Below are positions 50,851 through 60,100 of a stretch of 64,000 bases of DNA, one piece after another. The notes beneath the pieces were generated by a model that saw nothing but the letters and a program-made list of their open reading frames with translations, did not search any database and was not told the origin of the DNA. The translations under genes and the position numbers were made by a program. Source of the DNA: Actinocorallia populi. GTDB taxonomy: Bacteria; Actinomycetota; Actinomycetes; Streptosporangiales; Streptosporangiaceae. The DNA is taken from NCBI RefSeq assembly GCF_002995495.1, contig NZ_PVZV01000002.1, forward strand, positions 186,001-250,000, given 5' to 3'. Position 1 is the stretch's first letter. Every line of letters begins with the position of its first letter.

Positions 50851-50989
50851 CCCCTCTCGGGGCGGGTCGTGTTCTCCCGGGGTGCGGCGGGAGGGGGTTT
50901 TCCCCACCTTCGGGAGGGAGGGTCGCGGGATGGTCCGCGAGGGGCCGGTCCGGGAGCCTTGGAGGACGAGGAGAGGAAGGCCCCCTGAG

Positions 50990-52345
50990 ATGACAGAGCC
51001 GAACGAGCCGGAGCGGGCGAAGCACGCGTTGCCGGGCGGGAGTGCGGCCGCAGAGGACACGCCGCCGGGCGTGCGTTTCTCCGTGGAGGTGCCGACGCCG
51101 CTGCGGCTGATCAGAGATCCCGCGGCGTGGAAGACCGCCGTCTACCTTCCGTTGAACGGGCCGCTGGGCCTGGGCTGGTTCCTCCTGCTGTGCGCGGGGG
51201 TGCCGCTGGCGGCCGCGACCACGATCATCTGGATCGGTCTGCCGCTGTGGGCGCTGCTGCTGCTGGCGCTGCGCGGCGGATCGATGCTCGACCGGAGGCT
51301 GATCGGCCTCGCGTCCGGCTCCCGCATCCCCGACCCCTACCGCCCGCTCCCGCAGGACGGGCTGCTGAAGAAGGGCGGGGCGATCCTCGGCGACCCGGCC
51401 ACCTGGAAGGACCTGGCCTTCCAGCTCATCCGGATCCCCTTGGCCTTCTGCTACTTCGTCGGGTTCGCCGTGATGTGGTCGGTGATCGCGGCGTTCCTGT
51501 TCGCCCCCGTGTTCGGGCAGTGGGACGAGGGGTTCGTCCCCGACATCGGGCCGTACCAGCCCGAGGTGGACAGCTGGTACGAGGGCCTGCCGTACAGCGT
51601 CGTGGGCGTCTTCGGGGTGTTCCTGGGCCTGTACGCGGTCAAGGCCGTGGGCGCCGTCCACCTCCTGCTCGCCAGGGCGCTGCTCGGCCCGTCGGAGAAG
51701 CAGGAGCTGCGGGCGAGGGCGTCGCGGCTGCAGGCCAGCCGGGCGCGCGGCGTGGACGCCGCGGAGGCCGAGCGGCGGCGGATCGAGCGGGACCTGCACG
51801 ACGGGGCGCAGCAGCAGCTGCTGGCCGTGGCGATGGACATCGGGCGGGCCAGGAGCAAGCTGGACGCCGACCCCGAGGGCGCCCGGCAGCTGATCGACCA
51901 GGCGCACACCGGGGCCCGCGCGGCGATCACCGAGCTGCGGCAGCTCGCCCGCGGCATCTACCCGGCGATCCTCACCGACCGCGGGCTGGACGCCGCCCTG
52001 TCCGCGCTGGCGGCGCGCTCGCCGGTCCCGGTGCGGCTGGACGTCCGCCTGGCGGAGCGGCCCCCGGCGGCGGTGGAGTCGATCGCCTACTTCACGGTGG
52101 CCGAGGCGCTGACCAACGCCGGCAAGTACGCCAGGGCGTCCGAGGTGGTGGTCGAGGCGCGCAGGGACCGGGACGAGGTCGTCGTCGAGGTGCGGGACGA
52201 CGGCGTCGGGGGCGCCGCGGTCCAGCCCGGAGGAGGGCTGGCGGGGCTGGCCGACCGTGCGGCGACCATCGACGGGACGCTGACCGTGGACAGCCCGCCG
52301 GGGGGTCCCACGGTGGTGCGGGCGGTTCTGCCCTGTAGCTGGTGA
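50990..52345 (+). CDS. NarL-type sensor histidine kinase
   Basis: 451 aa. Several hydrophobic segments between about 50 and 240 (four TM helices, YLPLNGPLGLGWFLLLCAGVPL and others), then the HisKA_3 dimer with phospho-His in RRRIERDLHDGAQQQLLAVAMDIG and a HATPase_c ending with AEALTNAGKYA (N box, Gly replacing His) and DDGVGGA. It phosphorylates the adjacent LuxR response regulator. The ATG at 50990 is preferred; the ORF upstream to 50882 lacks an RBS. Confidence 0.92.
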   Translation: MTEPNEPERAKHALPGGSAAAEDTPPGVRFSVEVPTPLRLIRDPAAWKTAVYLPLNGPLGLGWFLLLCAGVPLAAATTIIWIGLPLWALLLLALRGGSMLDRRLIGLASGSRIPDPYRPLPQDGLLKKGGAILGDPATWKDLAFQLIRIPLAFCYFVGFAVMWSVIAAFLFAPVFGQWDEGFVPDIGPYQPEVDSWYEGLPYSVVGVFGVFLGLYAVKAVGAVHLLLARALLGPSEKQELRARASRLQASRARGVDAAEAERRRIERDLHDGAQQQLLAVAMDIGRARSKLDADPEGARQLIDQAHTGARAAITELRQLARGIYPAILTDRGLDAALSALAARSPVPVRLDVRLAERPPAAVESIAYFTVAEALTNAGKYARASEVVVEARRDRDEVVVEVRDDGVGGAAVQPGGGLAGLADRAATIDGTLTVDSPPGGPTVVRAVLPCSW

Positions 52346-52346
52346 A

Positions 52347-52982
52347 ATGGGTTCCATGCGCATCGTGATCGCCGAGGACTCCGTACTGCTGCGCGAGGGC
52401 CTGTCCCGGCTGCTCGCCGACGAGGGCATCGAGACCGTCGGGGCGGCCGGCGACGGGGAGGGGCTGGTGGCGCTGGTCGCCGAGCACCGGCCCGACCTGG
52501 CGATCGTCGACGTGCGGATGCCGCCGGGCTTCACCGACGAGGGGCTGCGCGCGGCGCTGGCCGTGCGGCCCGTGCCCGTCCTGGTGCTCTCGCAGTACGT
52601 GGAGGAGCAGTACGCCGCCGAGCTGCTCGGCGGCGGCGCGCGCGGCGTGGGCTACCTGCTCAAGGAGCGGGTGTCGGACGTGGCGGAGTTCACCGACGCG
52701 GTCCGGCGGGTCGCCGCGGGCGGCACGGTCATCGACCCGGAGGTGATCTCCCAGCTGCTGGGCCGCAGGACCCTGGACCCCCTGACCCCGCGGGAGCGGG
52801 AGGTCCTGGCCCTGATGGCCGAGGGCCTGTCGAACGCGGGGCTCGCCCGCCGGCTGGTGGTCGGCGAGGGCGCGGTGGAGAAGCACATCTCCCGGATCTT
52901 CCTCAAGCTGGGGCTGGAGAACTCCCAGGACGCCCACCGCCGGGTGCGGGCGGTGCTGGCCTACCTCAGGGGCAGGGAATAG
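52347..52982 (+). CDS. LuxR-family response regulator
   Basis: 211 aa. Receiver with IAEDSVLLREGLSRLL, acceptor Asp in LAIVDVRMPP, LVLSQYVEE (Ser) and YLLKERVSDV (Lys), then LuxR HTH (LTPREREVLALMAEGLSNAGLARRLVVGEGAVEKHISRIFLKLGL). Immediately after the histidine kinase gene, so the pair is one two-component system. ATG 52356 (MRIVIAEDS) is an equally likely start. Target genes are unknown. Confidence 0.93.
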   Translation: MGSMRIVIAEDSVLLREGLSRLLADEGIETVGAAGDGEGLVALVAEHRPDLAIVDVRMPPGFTDEGLRAALAVRPVPVLVLSQYVEEQYAAELLGGGARGVGYLLKERVSDVAEFTDAVRRVAAGGTVIDPEVISQLLGRRTLDPLTPREREVLALMAEGLSNAGLARRLVVGEGAVEKHISRIFLKLGLENSQDAHRRVRAVLAYLRGRE

Positions 52983-53093
52983 CGCCCGGTCCCGGCACGT
53001 TCTGGTATCCGGCATACTTGAAAGGCCCAAGGCTCCGGTTCACGGCCCGCCATCGCGCGGCCGACCCGGTGCCGTCTCGAAGGAGATCATCCC

Positions 53094-53315
53094 ATGAAGC
53101 CTGACATCCACCCGAACTACGTGGTCACCGAGGTGACCTGTACGTGCGGCGCGACGTTCAAGACCCGCAGCACCGTGGAGAGCGGCGTCATCCGCTCCGA
53201 CGTGTGCTCCCAGTGCCACCCGTTCTACACGGGCAAGCAGAAGCTCCTCGACACCGGCGGCCGCGTGGCCCGCTTCGAGGCGCGCTTCGGCAAGAAGAAG
53301 GCCGCGGACAAGTAG
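53094..53315 (+). CDS. rpmE: 50S ribosomal protein L31
   Basis: 73 aa. [26 protein letters not shown] and [21 protein letters not shown] are diagnostic. The zinc-binding Cys residues (CTC and CSQC) are present, so this is the zinc-containing (C+) form used under zinc sufficiency. ATG with AAGGAG upstream. Confidence 0.98.
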   Translation: MKPDIHPNYVVTEVTCTCGATFKTRSTVESGVIRSDVCSQCHPFYTGKQKLLDTGGRVARFEARFGKKKAADK

Positions 53316-53321
53316 GCGGAC

Positions 53322-53366
53322 GGCGAGCCCGGCCGCGGATCGCGAAGGCGTTCCCGCGGCCGGGCT
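53322..53366 (+). terminator. Terminator hairpin after rpmE
   Basis: A perfect 15-bp stem CGAGCCCGGCCGCGG / CCGCGGCCGGGCTCG with a 15-nt loop, 7 bp after the rpmE stop. It may lower expression of the prfA operon relative to rpmE. Confidence 0.7.
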
Positions 53367-53416
53367 CGGCTTCTGTCCCCCCGTCCGCACGGCCCGTTGC
53401 CTGAAGAGAGCACACA

Positions 53417-54472
53417 GTGAACTTCGACCTCGACGACTTCCTGCGCGAGTACGCCGACATCGAGCAGGCGCTCGGTGACCCGGCCGTCCACGCCGACCAG
53501 AAGAAGGCGCGCGAGCTGAGCAAGCGCTACGCCCACCTGCGCCCGATCGTCGAGACGTACAAGGAGCTGGAGGCGGCCGAGGACGACCTGGGCACCGCCC
53601 GGGAGCTGGCCGCCGAGGACAGGGCGTTCGCCGAGGAGGCGGACGCGCTGGAGAAGCAGATCGCCGAGCTGGGCGAGCGCCTCAAGCGCCTGCTGGTGCC
53701 GCGCGACCCCAACGACGACAAGGACGTGATCGTCGAGATCAAGGCGGGGGAGGGCGGCGAGGAGTCCGCCCTGTTCGCCGGCGACCTCCTGCGCATGTAC
53801 AGCCGCTACGCCGAGCGCGCCGGGTGGAAGACCGAGGTCATCGACTCCCAGCTGTCGGACCTGGGCGGCTACAAGAGCGTCACCATGGCCGTGAAGGCCA
53901 AGGAGGGCGCCTGGTCGCGGCTGAAGTGGGAGGGCGGCGTGCACCGCGTGCAGCGGGTGCCGGTCACCGAGTCCCAGGGCCGCATCCACACCTCGGCGGC
54001 CGGGGTGCTGGTCACGCCCGAGGCCGAGGAGATCGACATCCAGATCGACCCGAACGACCTGCGCGTCGACGTCTTCCGCTCCGGCGGCCCCGGCGGCCAG
54101 TCGGTCAACACCACCGACTCGGCCGTGCGGATCACCCACATCCCCACCGGCACGGTCGTGCAGTGCCAGAACGAGAAGAGCCAGCTGCAGAACAAGGAGT
54201 CGGCGCTGCGCGTCCTGCGCTCCCGGCTGCTGGCCGTCGCGCAGGAGGAGGCGGACGCCGCCGCGTCCGCCGAGCGCAAGGCCCAGGTGCGCACGGTCGA
54301 CCGCTCCGAGCGCATCCGCACCTACAACTTCCCGGAGAACCGCATCTCCGACCACCGCGTGGGCTTCAAGGCGTATAACCTCGACCAGGTGATGGACGGA
54401 GACCTGCAGGCCGTGATCCAGGCGCTGGTCGACGCGGACATGGAACGCAGGCTGGACGAAATTCAGCAGTAA
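53417..54472 (+). CDS. prfA: Peptide chain release factor 1
   Basis: 351 aa. Codon-recognition tripeptide Pro-Val-Thr in [15 protein letters not shown] and the catalytic GGQ in [21 protein letters not shown]. It releases peptides at UAA and UAG codons; the Gln of GGQ is methylated by PrmC, encoded next. Stop and prmC start overlap by one base (TAATG). Confidence 0.98.
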   Translation: MNFDLDDFLREYADIEQALGDPAVHADQKKARELSKRYAHLRPIVETYKELEAAEDDLGTARELAAEDRAFAEEADALEKQIAELGERLKRLLVPRDPNDDKDVIVEIKAGEGGEESALFAGDLLRMYSRYAERAGWKTEVIDSQLSDLGGYKSVTMAVKAKEGAWSRLKWEGGVHRVQRVPVTESQGRIHTSAAGVLVTPEAEEIDIQIDPNDLRVDVFRSGGPGGQSVNTTDSAVRITHIPTGTVVQCQNEKSQLQNKESALRVLRSRLLAVAQEEADAAASAERKAQVRTVDRSERIRTYNFPENRISDHRVGFKAYNLDQVMDGDLQAVIQALVDADMERRLDEIQQ

Positions 54473-55332
54473 TGAACTTGCTTCTCGACGAGATCGCGCG
54501 CGCGACGGCACGGCTGGCCGAAGCCGGTGTCGCCTCGCCGCGCGCCGACGCCGAGGAGCTGGCGGCCGCGGTGCACGGGGTGGGCCGCGGCGAGCTGCAC
54601 AACCTGCCCGACAGCGCCTTCGACGCGCGCTACTGGGAGGGCATCGCCCGGCGGGAGGCCGGGGAACCGCTGCAGCACATCACCGGCCGCGCCTTCTTCC
54701 GCTACCTGGAGCTGTCGGTGGGGCCCGGGGTGTTCGTCCCCCGCCCGGAGACCGAGGTCGTCGCCGGCTGGGCCATCGACACCCTGCGCGAGATGGACGT
54801 CGCCGACCCGGTCGTGGTCGACCTGGGCACCGGCTCCGCCGCGATCGCGCTGTCGGTCGCCCAGGAGGTCCCCCAGGCCCGCGTCCACGCCGTCGAGCTC
54901 GACGCCGACGCCCACCGGTGGGCGGCCCGCAACATCGAGAACCTGGACGAGCGCGGCCAGGTCACCCTGCACCACACCGACTTCGCCGGGGCGCTGCACG
55001 AGCTCGACGGCCTGGTCGACCTCGTGGTCAGCAACCCGCCCTACATCCCGATGAGCGAGTGGGAGTACGTGCCGCGCGACGTGCGCGACCACGATCCCGC
55101 CGCGGCCCTGTGGGGCGGCGGGGACGACGGCCTGGACGCCGTCCGCGTGGTCGAGCGCACCGCGCGCAGGCTGCTGCGGCCCGGCGGTTTCGTGGCGGTC
55201 GAGCACAGCGACCTGCAGGGCGCCCCCGTCTACTGGATCTTCGCCGAGGAGAACGGCTGGCGCGACCAGCGCAACCGTCGTGATCTCACCGACCGGGACC
55301 GGTTCGTCACGGCCCGCCTGACCACGGAGTAG
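54472..55332 (+). CDS. prmC: Release factor glutamine methyltransferase
   Basis: 286 aa. N-terminal helical domain, then Rossmann-type methyltransferase with VVVDLGTGSAAIALSVA and the substrate motif VSNPPYIP. It methylates the GGQ glutamine of RF1/RF2. The one-base overlap with prfA shows coupling. Confidence 0.97.
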   Translation: MNLLLDEIARATARLAEAGVASPRADAEELAAAVHGVGRGELHNLPDSAFDARYWEGIARREAGEPLQHITGRAFFRYLELSVGPGVFVPRPETEVVAGWAIDTLREMDVADPVVVDLGTGSAAIALSVAQEVPQARVHAVELDADAHRWAARNIENLDERGQVTLHHTDFAGALHELDGLVDLVVSNPPYIPMSEWEYVPRDVRDHDPAAALWGGGDDGLDAVRVVERTARRLLRPGGFVAVEHSDLQGAPVYWIFAEENGWRDQRNRRDLTDRDRFVTARLTTE

Positions 55333-55339
55333 CACCCGC

Positions 55340-56215
55340 ATGAGCCGGCACTACGACTGTTCGGACCCCCTCGAGCGCGTCCGGGGGATCGCGGACGCGG
55401 CCTCCTGCCTGCGCAGGGGGGAGCTCGTCGTCCTCCCCACCGACACCGTCTACGGCATCGCCGCCGACGCCTTCACGCCCCCGGCGGTGCAGAGGCTGCT
55501 GGACGCCAAGGGGCGGGGCCGGGACATGCCGCCGCCGGTCCTGGTCGGCTCGGTGCGCGCGGCCACCGCGCTGATCGAGGACCTGGGCCCCTACGGACAG
55601 GACCTCATCGACGAGTTCTGGCCGGGCGCGCTGACCGTCGTCTGCCAGGCCAACCCGAGCCTGTCGTGGAACCTGGGCGAGACCAAGGGCACCGTGGCGG
55701 TGCGGATGCCGCTGCACGACCTGGCGCTGGAACTGCTCAAGGAGACCGGCCCCCTGGCGGTCTCCAGCGCGAACCTGAGCGGCTCGCCGGCCGCCCGCAC
55801 CGCGGCCGAGGCCGAGGAGATGCTGGGCGAGAGCGTCGCGGTCTACCTCGACGGCGGCCCCGCGGGGGAGGGCAGGGCCTCCTCGATCGTGGACCTCACC
55901 GGTTCGCTGCCCAAGCTGCTGCGGCGCGGCGCGATCCGCGAGGACAAGATCCGCGCGGTCTGCGGGGTGCTGCTGCGCGACGAGGACCTGGGCGACGACG
56001 AGGACGAGGACGACCCGTCGGCGCTGCTCCACCTGGACGACGAGGACGGCGGCGAGGCGGGGCGGCCGGTGGCCTTCGAGAAGGACGCGGCTTCGGTGCG
56101 GGAGCCGGCCGACGGCGAGGACGCGCCGGACGACAAGGACGCCGCGGACGGCCCCGTGCCGCCCGAGGTGCCGGCCGAGCCCTGGTGGGAGAAGAAGGAC
56201 GGCCCCGAGCGCTAG
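55340..56215 (+). CDS. tsaC: L-threonylcarbamoyladenylate synthase (Sua5/YciO/YrdC)
   Basis: 291 aa. YrdC domain: GGELVVLPTDTVYGIAADAF-like start, GRGRDMPPPVLVGS, LIDEFWPGALTVV and AVSSANLSGSPA. It makes threonylcarbamoyl-AMP for the t6A37 tRNA modification. The last 90 residues are an acidic, Asp/Glu-rich tail rather than a Sua5 domain. Part of the conserved prfA-prmC-sua5 operon, 7 bp after prmC. Confidence 0.96.
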   Translation: MSRHYDCSDPLERVRGIADAASCLRRGELVVLPTDTVYGIAADAFTPPAVQRLLDAKGRGRDMPPPVLVGSVRAATALIEDLGPYGQDLIDEFWPGALTVVCQANPSLSWNLGETKGTVAVRMPLHDLALELLKETGPLAVSSANLSGSPAARTAAEAEEMLGESVAVYLDGGPAGEGRASSIVDLTGSLPKLLRRGAIREDKIRAVCGVLLRDEDLGDDEDEDDPSALLHLDDEDGGEAGRPVAFEKDAASVREPADGEDAPDDKDAADGPVPPEVPAEPWWEKKDGPER

Positions 56216-56218
56216 GGC

Positions 56219-57166
56219 TCAGCCCCGGCGCAGCGCCGGGCGGCGGGCGGCCAGGCCGCCCAGGATCAGCAGCCCCGCCCCGCCCAGCAGCGGGTCGCCC
56301 ACCGACAGCAGGCCGAACCCGCCGGACGCCGTCTCGGCCAGCAGGTCCCACAGCACGACGCAGGCGCCCGCGGCGAGCAGGCCGCGGCGCAGCCATCCCG
56401 GAGTGCGGTAGCGGGCCACCAGGACCAGCGGGAAGGCCAGCAGCAGCGCCATCCAGCCCCAGGGCGTGAAGGCCAGGTGCGAGGGCGCGTAGCGGGGCGT
56501 CAGCGGGCCCAGGACGCCCCGGGGGAACGCGGCGCGTACCTTCATGCCCTCATGGGGGCGAAGGCCGTCCTGGCGGAACTCCACCGCGGTCGGCCCGGCC
56601 TGCCACCGGCCGCAGTGCGTGATCGCTCCGGGGGCCCCGGCCAGGCAGCCGGAGGTGAACGAGGCGGGCCCCTCGATCCGCACGGAGGCCTTCTCCACCG
56701 GTACGGGCCAGCCGGGGTCCAGCGGCTCCCAGACGAGCTCGTCGCGCTCGGCCCCCGGGGTGAGGACGTCCAGCAGCTCGTAGCTCAGCACGTAGGAATG
56801 GCGGCCGGAGACGGGCCTGCCCGCGCCGATCACGATGCTGCGCCGGTGGAGGAAGTCCGCCGTCTCCACGCCGACCGGGGCGCCCGTCGTGCTCGCGACC
56901 GTCAGGCCGCGCATCCGGTAGAGGCGGTCGCCGTCGCGCCGGCGGACGCCGCGCACCAGACCGTGGTCATGGGTGCCGAGGTAGTCGAAGGTGAAGGCCT
57001 CGCGCACGTGGACGGTGCCGCCCTCGCGCACGGTCACCACCGCGTCGTAGGAGGGGACGGAACCCCCGGGCGCGTGTGCGCCGCCCAGCAGGAACGGCAG
57101 GAGCGCCAGCATCAGCAGCGCGCAGAAGGTCATCCCCCCGATGGGGGCGGATCGCCGGAGACTCAT
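56219..57166 (-). CDS. DUF2207-type membrane protein
   Basis: 315 aa. An N-terminal TM or signal helix (about 12-32), an extracellular beta-rich domain with YDAVVTVREGGTVHVREAFTFDYLGTHDHGLVRGVRRR typical of DUF2207, then three or more C-terminal TM segments (about 225-310). Function unknown. It is on the opposite strand to the sua5 operon, convergent with 3 bp between the stops, and interrupts the usual sua5-wecA neighbourhood. The plus-strand ORFs here are shadows. Confidence 0.85.
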   Translation of the reverse strand: MSLRRSAPIGGMTFCALLMLALLPFLLGGAHAPGGSVPSYDAVVTVREGGTVHVREAFTFDYLGTHDHGLVRGVRRRDGDRLYRMRGLTVASTTGAPVGVETADFLHRRSIVIGAGRPVSGRHSYVLSYELLDVLTPGAERDELVWEPLDPGWPVPVEKASVRIEGPASFTSGCLAGAPGAITHCGRWQAGPTAVEFRQDGLRPHEGMKVRAAFPRGVLGPLTPRYAPSHLAFTPWGWMALLLAFPLVLVARYRTPGWLRRGLLAAGACVVLWDLLAETASGGFGLLSVGDPLLGGAGLLILGGLAARRPALRRG

Positions 57167-57169
57167 CAC

Positions 57170-57514
57170 CGCGTGCAGTCTCTCGCGGACGCAGCGGAAT
57201 GGCCAATCCCCCTTTCGGGCAATCCACGCTTTTTCTCAAGAAATGTGTCCAAGATCACATGCAACCATGCGGATGGTGGGGTTCTATCGGAACTCTGCCG
57301 CATCGCCCCAGCTCGAAGGCGGTTTCCGGGCGTGCGGGGGTTCTGCTCCGAGAGTTGCGCATCCGGACTTGGACGAGGAAAACCCCCATTCGGTTCTTCG
57401 GTAAGTCGGATTTCTGCCTTAGCGAATCACTCCATATGCGGGCAATAAAGATGATCTTCATCGAACCGCTACAGTCCCTCACCTATCAGGAAGAACCATC
57501 AGGGAGTGATCACT
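57170..57514. other. AT-richer gene-free stretch with dyads
   Basis: Divergent promoter space between the DUF2207 gene and the small secreted protein. It is clearly AT-richer than the genes around it. GATGA-TCT-TCATC (about 57450-57462) is a perfect inverted repeat; TACAGT (57470-57475) is a possible -10 for the secreted protein gene. No RBS-led ORF seen. Confidence 0.4.
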
Positions 57515-57976
57515 ATGCGGCGTACAGCTGCGGTTGCCATGACCGTCGTCACCCTGGGTGCCGGCGTCGGCCTCACTGCGGTCCCCGCCAGCGCCGCCCC
57601 GAAGAAGGTGACCAAGAAGTGGTCGACCTTCGCGGGGATGAAGGAGCTCAAGGCGGTCCACGCCGGAGGCAGGTACACCCGTTCCGGCAAGAAGATCGTG
57701 ATCAGGGGCCGGATCACCGACAAGGCCAGGAACGGCTGGACCCCCGGCGTGCAGTTCCTCGTCTACAACAACGGCAAGTGGACCGCGACCGACCCCATCG
57801 GCATCTTCCGCGAGCCCGGCCGCACGCCGATCGACGGCCAGGCCACCGTCCCCTCGTGGAACAAGCCGGAGGGCAAGTTCAAGACCCTCCGGGGCACCCA
57901 CCTCAAGGTGCGCGAGCTGGCGATCAGCACGAAGAAGAAGCAGCCCATCGTGGGGGCCTGGAAGAAGGTCTTCTGA
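57515..57976 (+). CDS. Secreted protein with GWTP-VQF domain (paralogue A)
   Basis: 153 aa. Signal peptide MRRTAAVAMTVVTLGAGVGLTAVPASA, then a basic beta-rich domain of about 125 aa containing GRYTRSGKKIVIRGRITDKARNGWTPGVQFLVYNN. The same pattern occurs in the protein encoded at 60724. Not a family I can name. ATG 57515 has GGGAG eight bases upstream. It is separated from the next kinase gene by two hairpins. Confidence 0.85.
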   Translation: MRRTAAVAMTVVTLGAGVGLTAVPASAAPKKVTKKWSTFAGMKELKAVHAGGRYTRSGKKIVIRGRITDKARNGWTPGVQFLVYNNGKWTATDPIGIFREPGRTPIDGQATVPSWNKPEGKFKTLRGTHLKVRELAISTKKKQPIVGAWKKVF

Positions 57977-57984
57977 CGGTGGCC

Positions 57985-58048
57985 GACCGTGCGGCGCCGC
58001 ACGGTCGTACGGCCCGGATGCTCCATCATCCGGGCCGTTCGTCTTTTT
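57985..58048 (+). terminator. Double terminator after secreted protein gene
   Basis: A 22-bp perfect palindrome around GGCGCC (57985-58006) is followed by a 12-bp stem ACGGCCCGGATG / CATCCGGGCCGT (58009-58038) with a 6-nt loop and a T-rich tail TCGTCTTTTTC. It is the second clear U-tract terminator in the window. Confidence 0.85.
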
Positions 58049-58054
58049 CGCCGC

Positions 58055-58060
58055 TATCGT
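58055..58060 (+). promoter_or_regulatory. -10 box of leaderless kinase 5
   Basis: TATCGT ends 7 bases before the GTG at 58068; no SD. Confidence 0.5.
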
Positions 58061-58067
58061 GCCGCGG

Positions 58068-60098
58068 GTGGCCGAGAACGCGGAGCACACGGGGAACAAG
58101 GCGGATGATCTGGTCGCCGGGCGCTACCGGCTGCTGTCGGTGGTGGGGGTCGGCGGCATGGGGCGGGTGTGGCGGGCCCTGGACGAGCGGCTGGATCGCG
58201 AGGTGGCGGTCAAGGAGGTGCTGCTGCCGTCCGGGGTGCGGGGCGAGGAGCGCGAGCGGCTCAACCGCAGGGCGGTCCGGGAGGGCCGCTCGGCCGCCAG
58301 GCTCAGCCATCCGGGCATCATCACGATGCACGACATCGTCATCCACCGGGACGCGCCGTTCCTGGTCATGGAGTACCTGCCCGGCCGCTCCCTGGCCGAG
58401 GCCGTCGGGCTGGACGGGCCGCTGCCGCCGCACCGGGCCGCGCGGGTCGGCCGGGTCGTGGCCGAGGCGCTGCTCGTCGCGCACGGCGCGGGCATCGTCC
58501 ACCGCGACCTGAAGCCGCAGAACGTGCTGCTGCACGGGGAGCGGGTGGTCATCACCGACTTCGGCATCGCCCACCTGGTCGGCGACGCCACGCTGACCGC
58601 GGCCGGGGCGATCATGGGCACCCCCGCCTACATGGCGCCCGAGCAGGCCGAGACCGCCGAGGTGAGCCCGGCCGCCGACGTGTGGTCGCTGGGGGCGACC
58701 CTCTACTCCGCGGTCGAGGGCAGGCCGCCCTTCCCCGGCGCCACCTACGTGGAGGCGCTCACCGCGCTCATCACCGGCGGGCCGAGACCTCCGCGCACCA
58801 CCGGGCCGCTCATCGACCTGGTGATGCGGATCCTGCGCAGGGACCCGGCGGAGCGTCCGGGCCTGTCCGAGCTCGTCCCGCTGCTGGAACGGCTGGAGGA
58901 GCCGGCCGCGGAGCCGCCCGCCGTCCGGGCGGCCCCCGCCCCGCCTCCCGCCCCCGCCGAGCCGGCCCAGGTCTGGACGCCGCCGAGCGGGGGAGCGGTG
59001 CCTCCTCAGGCCGTCTCCACGGAGGCCGCGGCGCCCCCCACGCCGCCCTCGCAGGACTCCCAGGCGGCGTCTGCCCGGCTTCCGGCGCCGGCACGGCCCC
59101 GCATGTGGAGCCGCAGGGACCTCGGCGTCCTCGCCGGGCTGGCCGTGCTGAGCGCGGCGCTCCCCGCCGGGGTGAACCTCGCCCGCGGCGACGGGGGAGG
59201 GGGGCCCGCGCCGAAGCCCCCGGCGGGGGCGCCGCTCTCCCAGGGGCTGAGCGGCGCGGTGCGGGCGCTGGCCTTCGCGGGGGAGGGGACGGTCCTGGCG
59301 ACCGGCAGCGACGGGGACCCGGTGCGGTTGTGGGATCCGGTGCGGCAGGCGGAGACCGGCCGCCTGGAGGGCCCCTCCCCGGTCACCACCCTCGCCTTCG
59401 GGCCCGGCGGCACGCTGCTGGCGGCGGGAGGGGGGGACAGCACGGTCTGGCTCTGGGAGACGGCGTCACGCAGCCGGATCGCGGTGCTGGACGGGCATGA
59501 GGCCGCCGTACGGGCGGTGGCGTTCGCCCCCGACGGGAGACTCCTCGCCTCGGCCGGGGACGACGACGTCGTCCGGCTCTGGGACACCGCGACCCGCCGG
59601 CAGGTGGCCGAACTCGAAGGCCACGACGACGACGTGTGGTCGCTGGCCTTCAGCCCCGACGGACGGACGCTCGCCAGCGGCGGCTGGGACGAGGCCGTGC
59701 GGCTGTGGGACGTGGCGGAGCGCGAGGAGCGGGCCAGGCTGGACGGCCACCGCGCGGTCGTGACGGCGGTGGCCTTCGCCCCGGACGGCCGGACCCTGGC
59801 CAGCGGGAGCCAGGACCACACGGTCCGGATCTGGGACGTGGCGGAGCGCGAGGAGCGGCACGTGCGCAAGGAGCACCGCGACTACGTCTCGGCGGTGGCC
59901 TTCGCCCCGGACGGCCGGACGCTGGTGAGCGCCGGCTGGGACGGCGCCGTGCGGCTGTGGGACACCGAGGGCTACGGGGAGAGGTCCGTCCTGCGGATGC
60001 GCGCCGGCGGCGATCACGTGCTGTCCCTGGCTTCGGCCGGCCGGTACCTGGCGATGGGCGGGCAGAGCCGGCTGGTGAGGGTGTACTCCCTCGGCTGA
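58068..60098 (+). CDS. Membrane Ser/Thr protein kinase with seven WD40 repeats (kinase 5)
   Basis: 676 aa. Kinase domain (VGVGGMGRVW, EVAVKEV, VHRDLKPQNV, TDFGIAHL, MAPEQAE), a Pro/Ala-rich linker, a TM segment at about 350-372, then seven WD40 blades (VRLWDP, VWLWET, VRLWDT, VRLWDV, VRIWDV, VRLWDT, VRVYSL) forming an extracellular beta-propeller. The propeller probably binds a protein or wall ligand. GTG at 58068 from the -10 position; the frame start at 58059 overlaps the -10 box. Secreted paralogues flank it on both sides. Confidence 0.95.
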   Translation: MAENAEHTGNKADDLVAGRYRLLSVVGVGGMGRVWRALDERLDREVAVKEVLLPSGVRGEERERLNRRAVREGRSAARLSHPGIITMHDIVIHRDAPFLVMEYLPGRSLAEAVGLDGPLPPHRAARVGRVVAEALLVAHGAGIVHRDLKPQNVLLHGERVVITDFGIAHLVGDATLTAAGAIMGTPAYMAPEQAETAEVSPAADVWSLGATLYSAVEGRPPFPGATYVEALTALITGGPRPPRTTGPLIDLVMRILRRDPAERPGLSELVPLLERLEEPAAEPPAVRAAPAPPPAPAEPAQVWTPPSGGAVPPQAVSTEAAAPPTPPSQDSQAASARLPAPARPRMWSRRDLGVLAGLAVLSAALPAGVNLARGDGGGGPAPKPPAGAPLSQGLSGAVRALAFAGEGTVLATGSDGDPVRLWDPVRQAETGRLEGPSPVTTLAFGPGGTLLAAGGGDSTVWLWETASRSRIAVLDGHEAAVRAVAFAPDGRLLASAGDDDVVRLWDTATRRQVAELEGHDDDVWSLAFSPDGRTLASGGWDEAVRLWDVAEREERARLDGHRAVVTAVAFAPDGRTLASGSQDHTVRIWDVAEREERHVRKEHRDYVSAVAFAPDGRTLVSAGWDGAVRLWDTEGYGERSVLRMRAGGDHVLSLASAGRYLAMGGQSRLVRVYSLG

Positions 60099-60100
60099 GG

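Noticed and set aside
50583-50993. 136-aa plus-strand ORF after rho
   Set aside because: It begins inside the rho terminator hairpin, follows the degenerate repeats and has no RBS.
56477-57448. 323-codon plus-strand ORF opposite the DUF2207 gene
   Set aside because: No RBS and antisense-type composition; the minus-strand protein has a signal helix, the DUF2207 pattern and TM segments.
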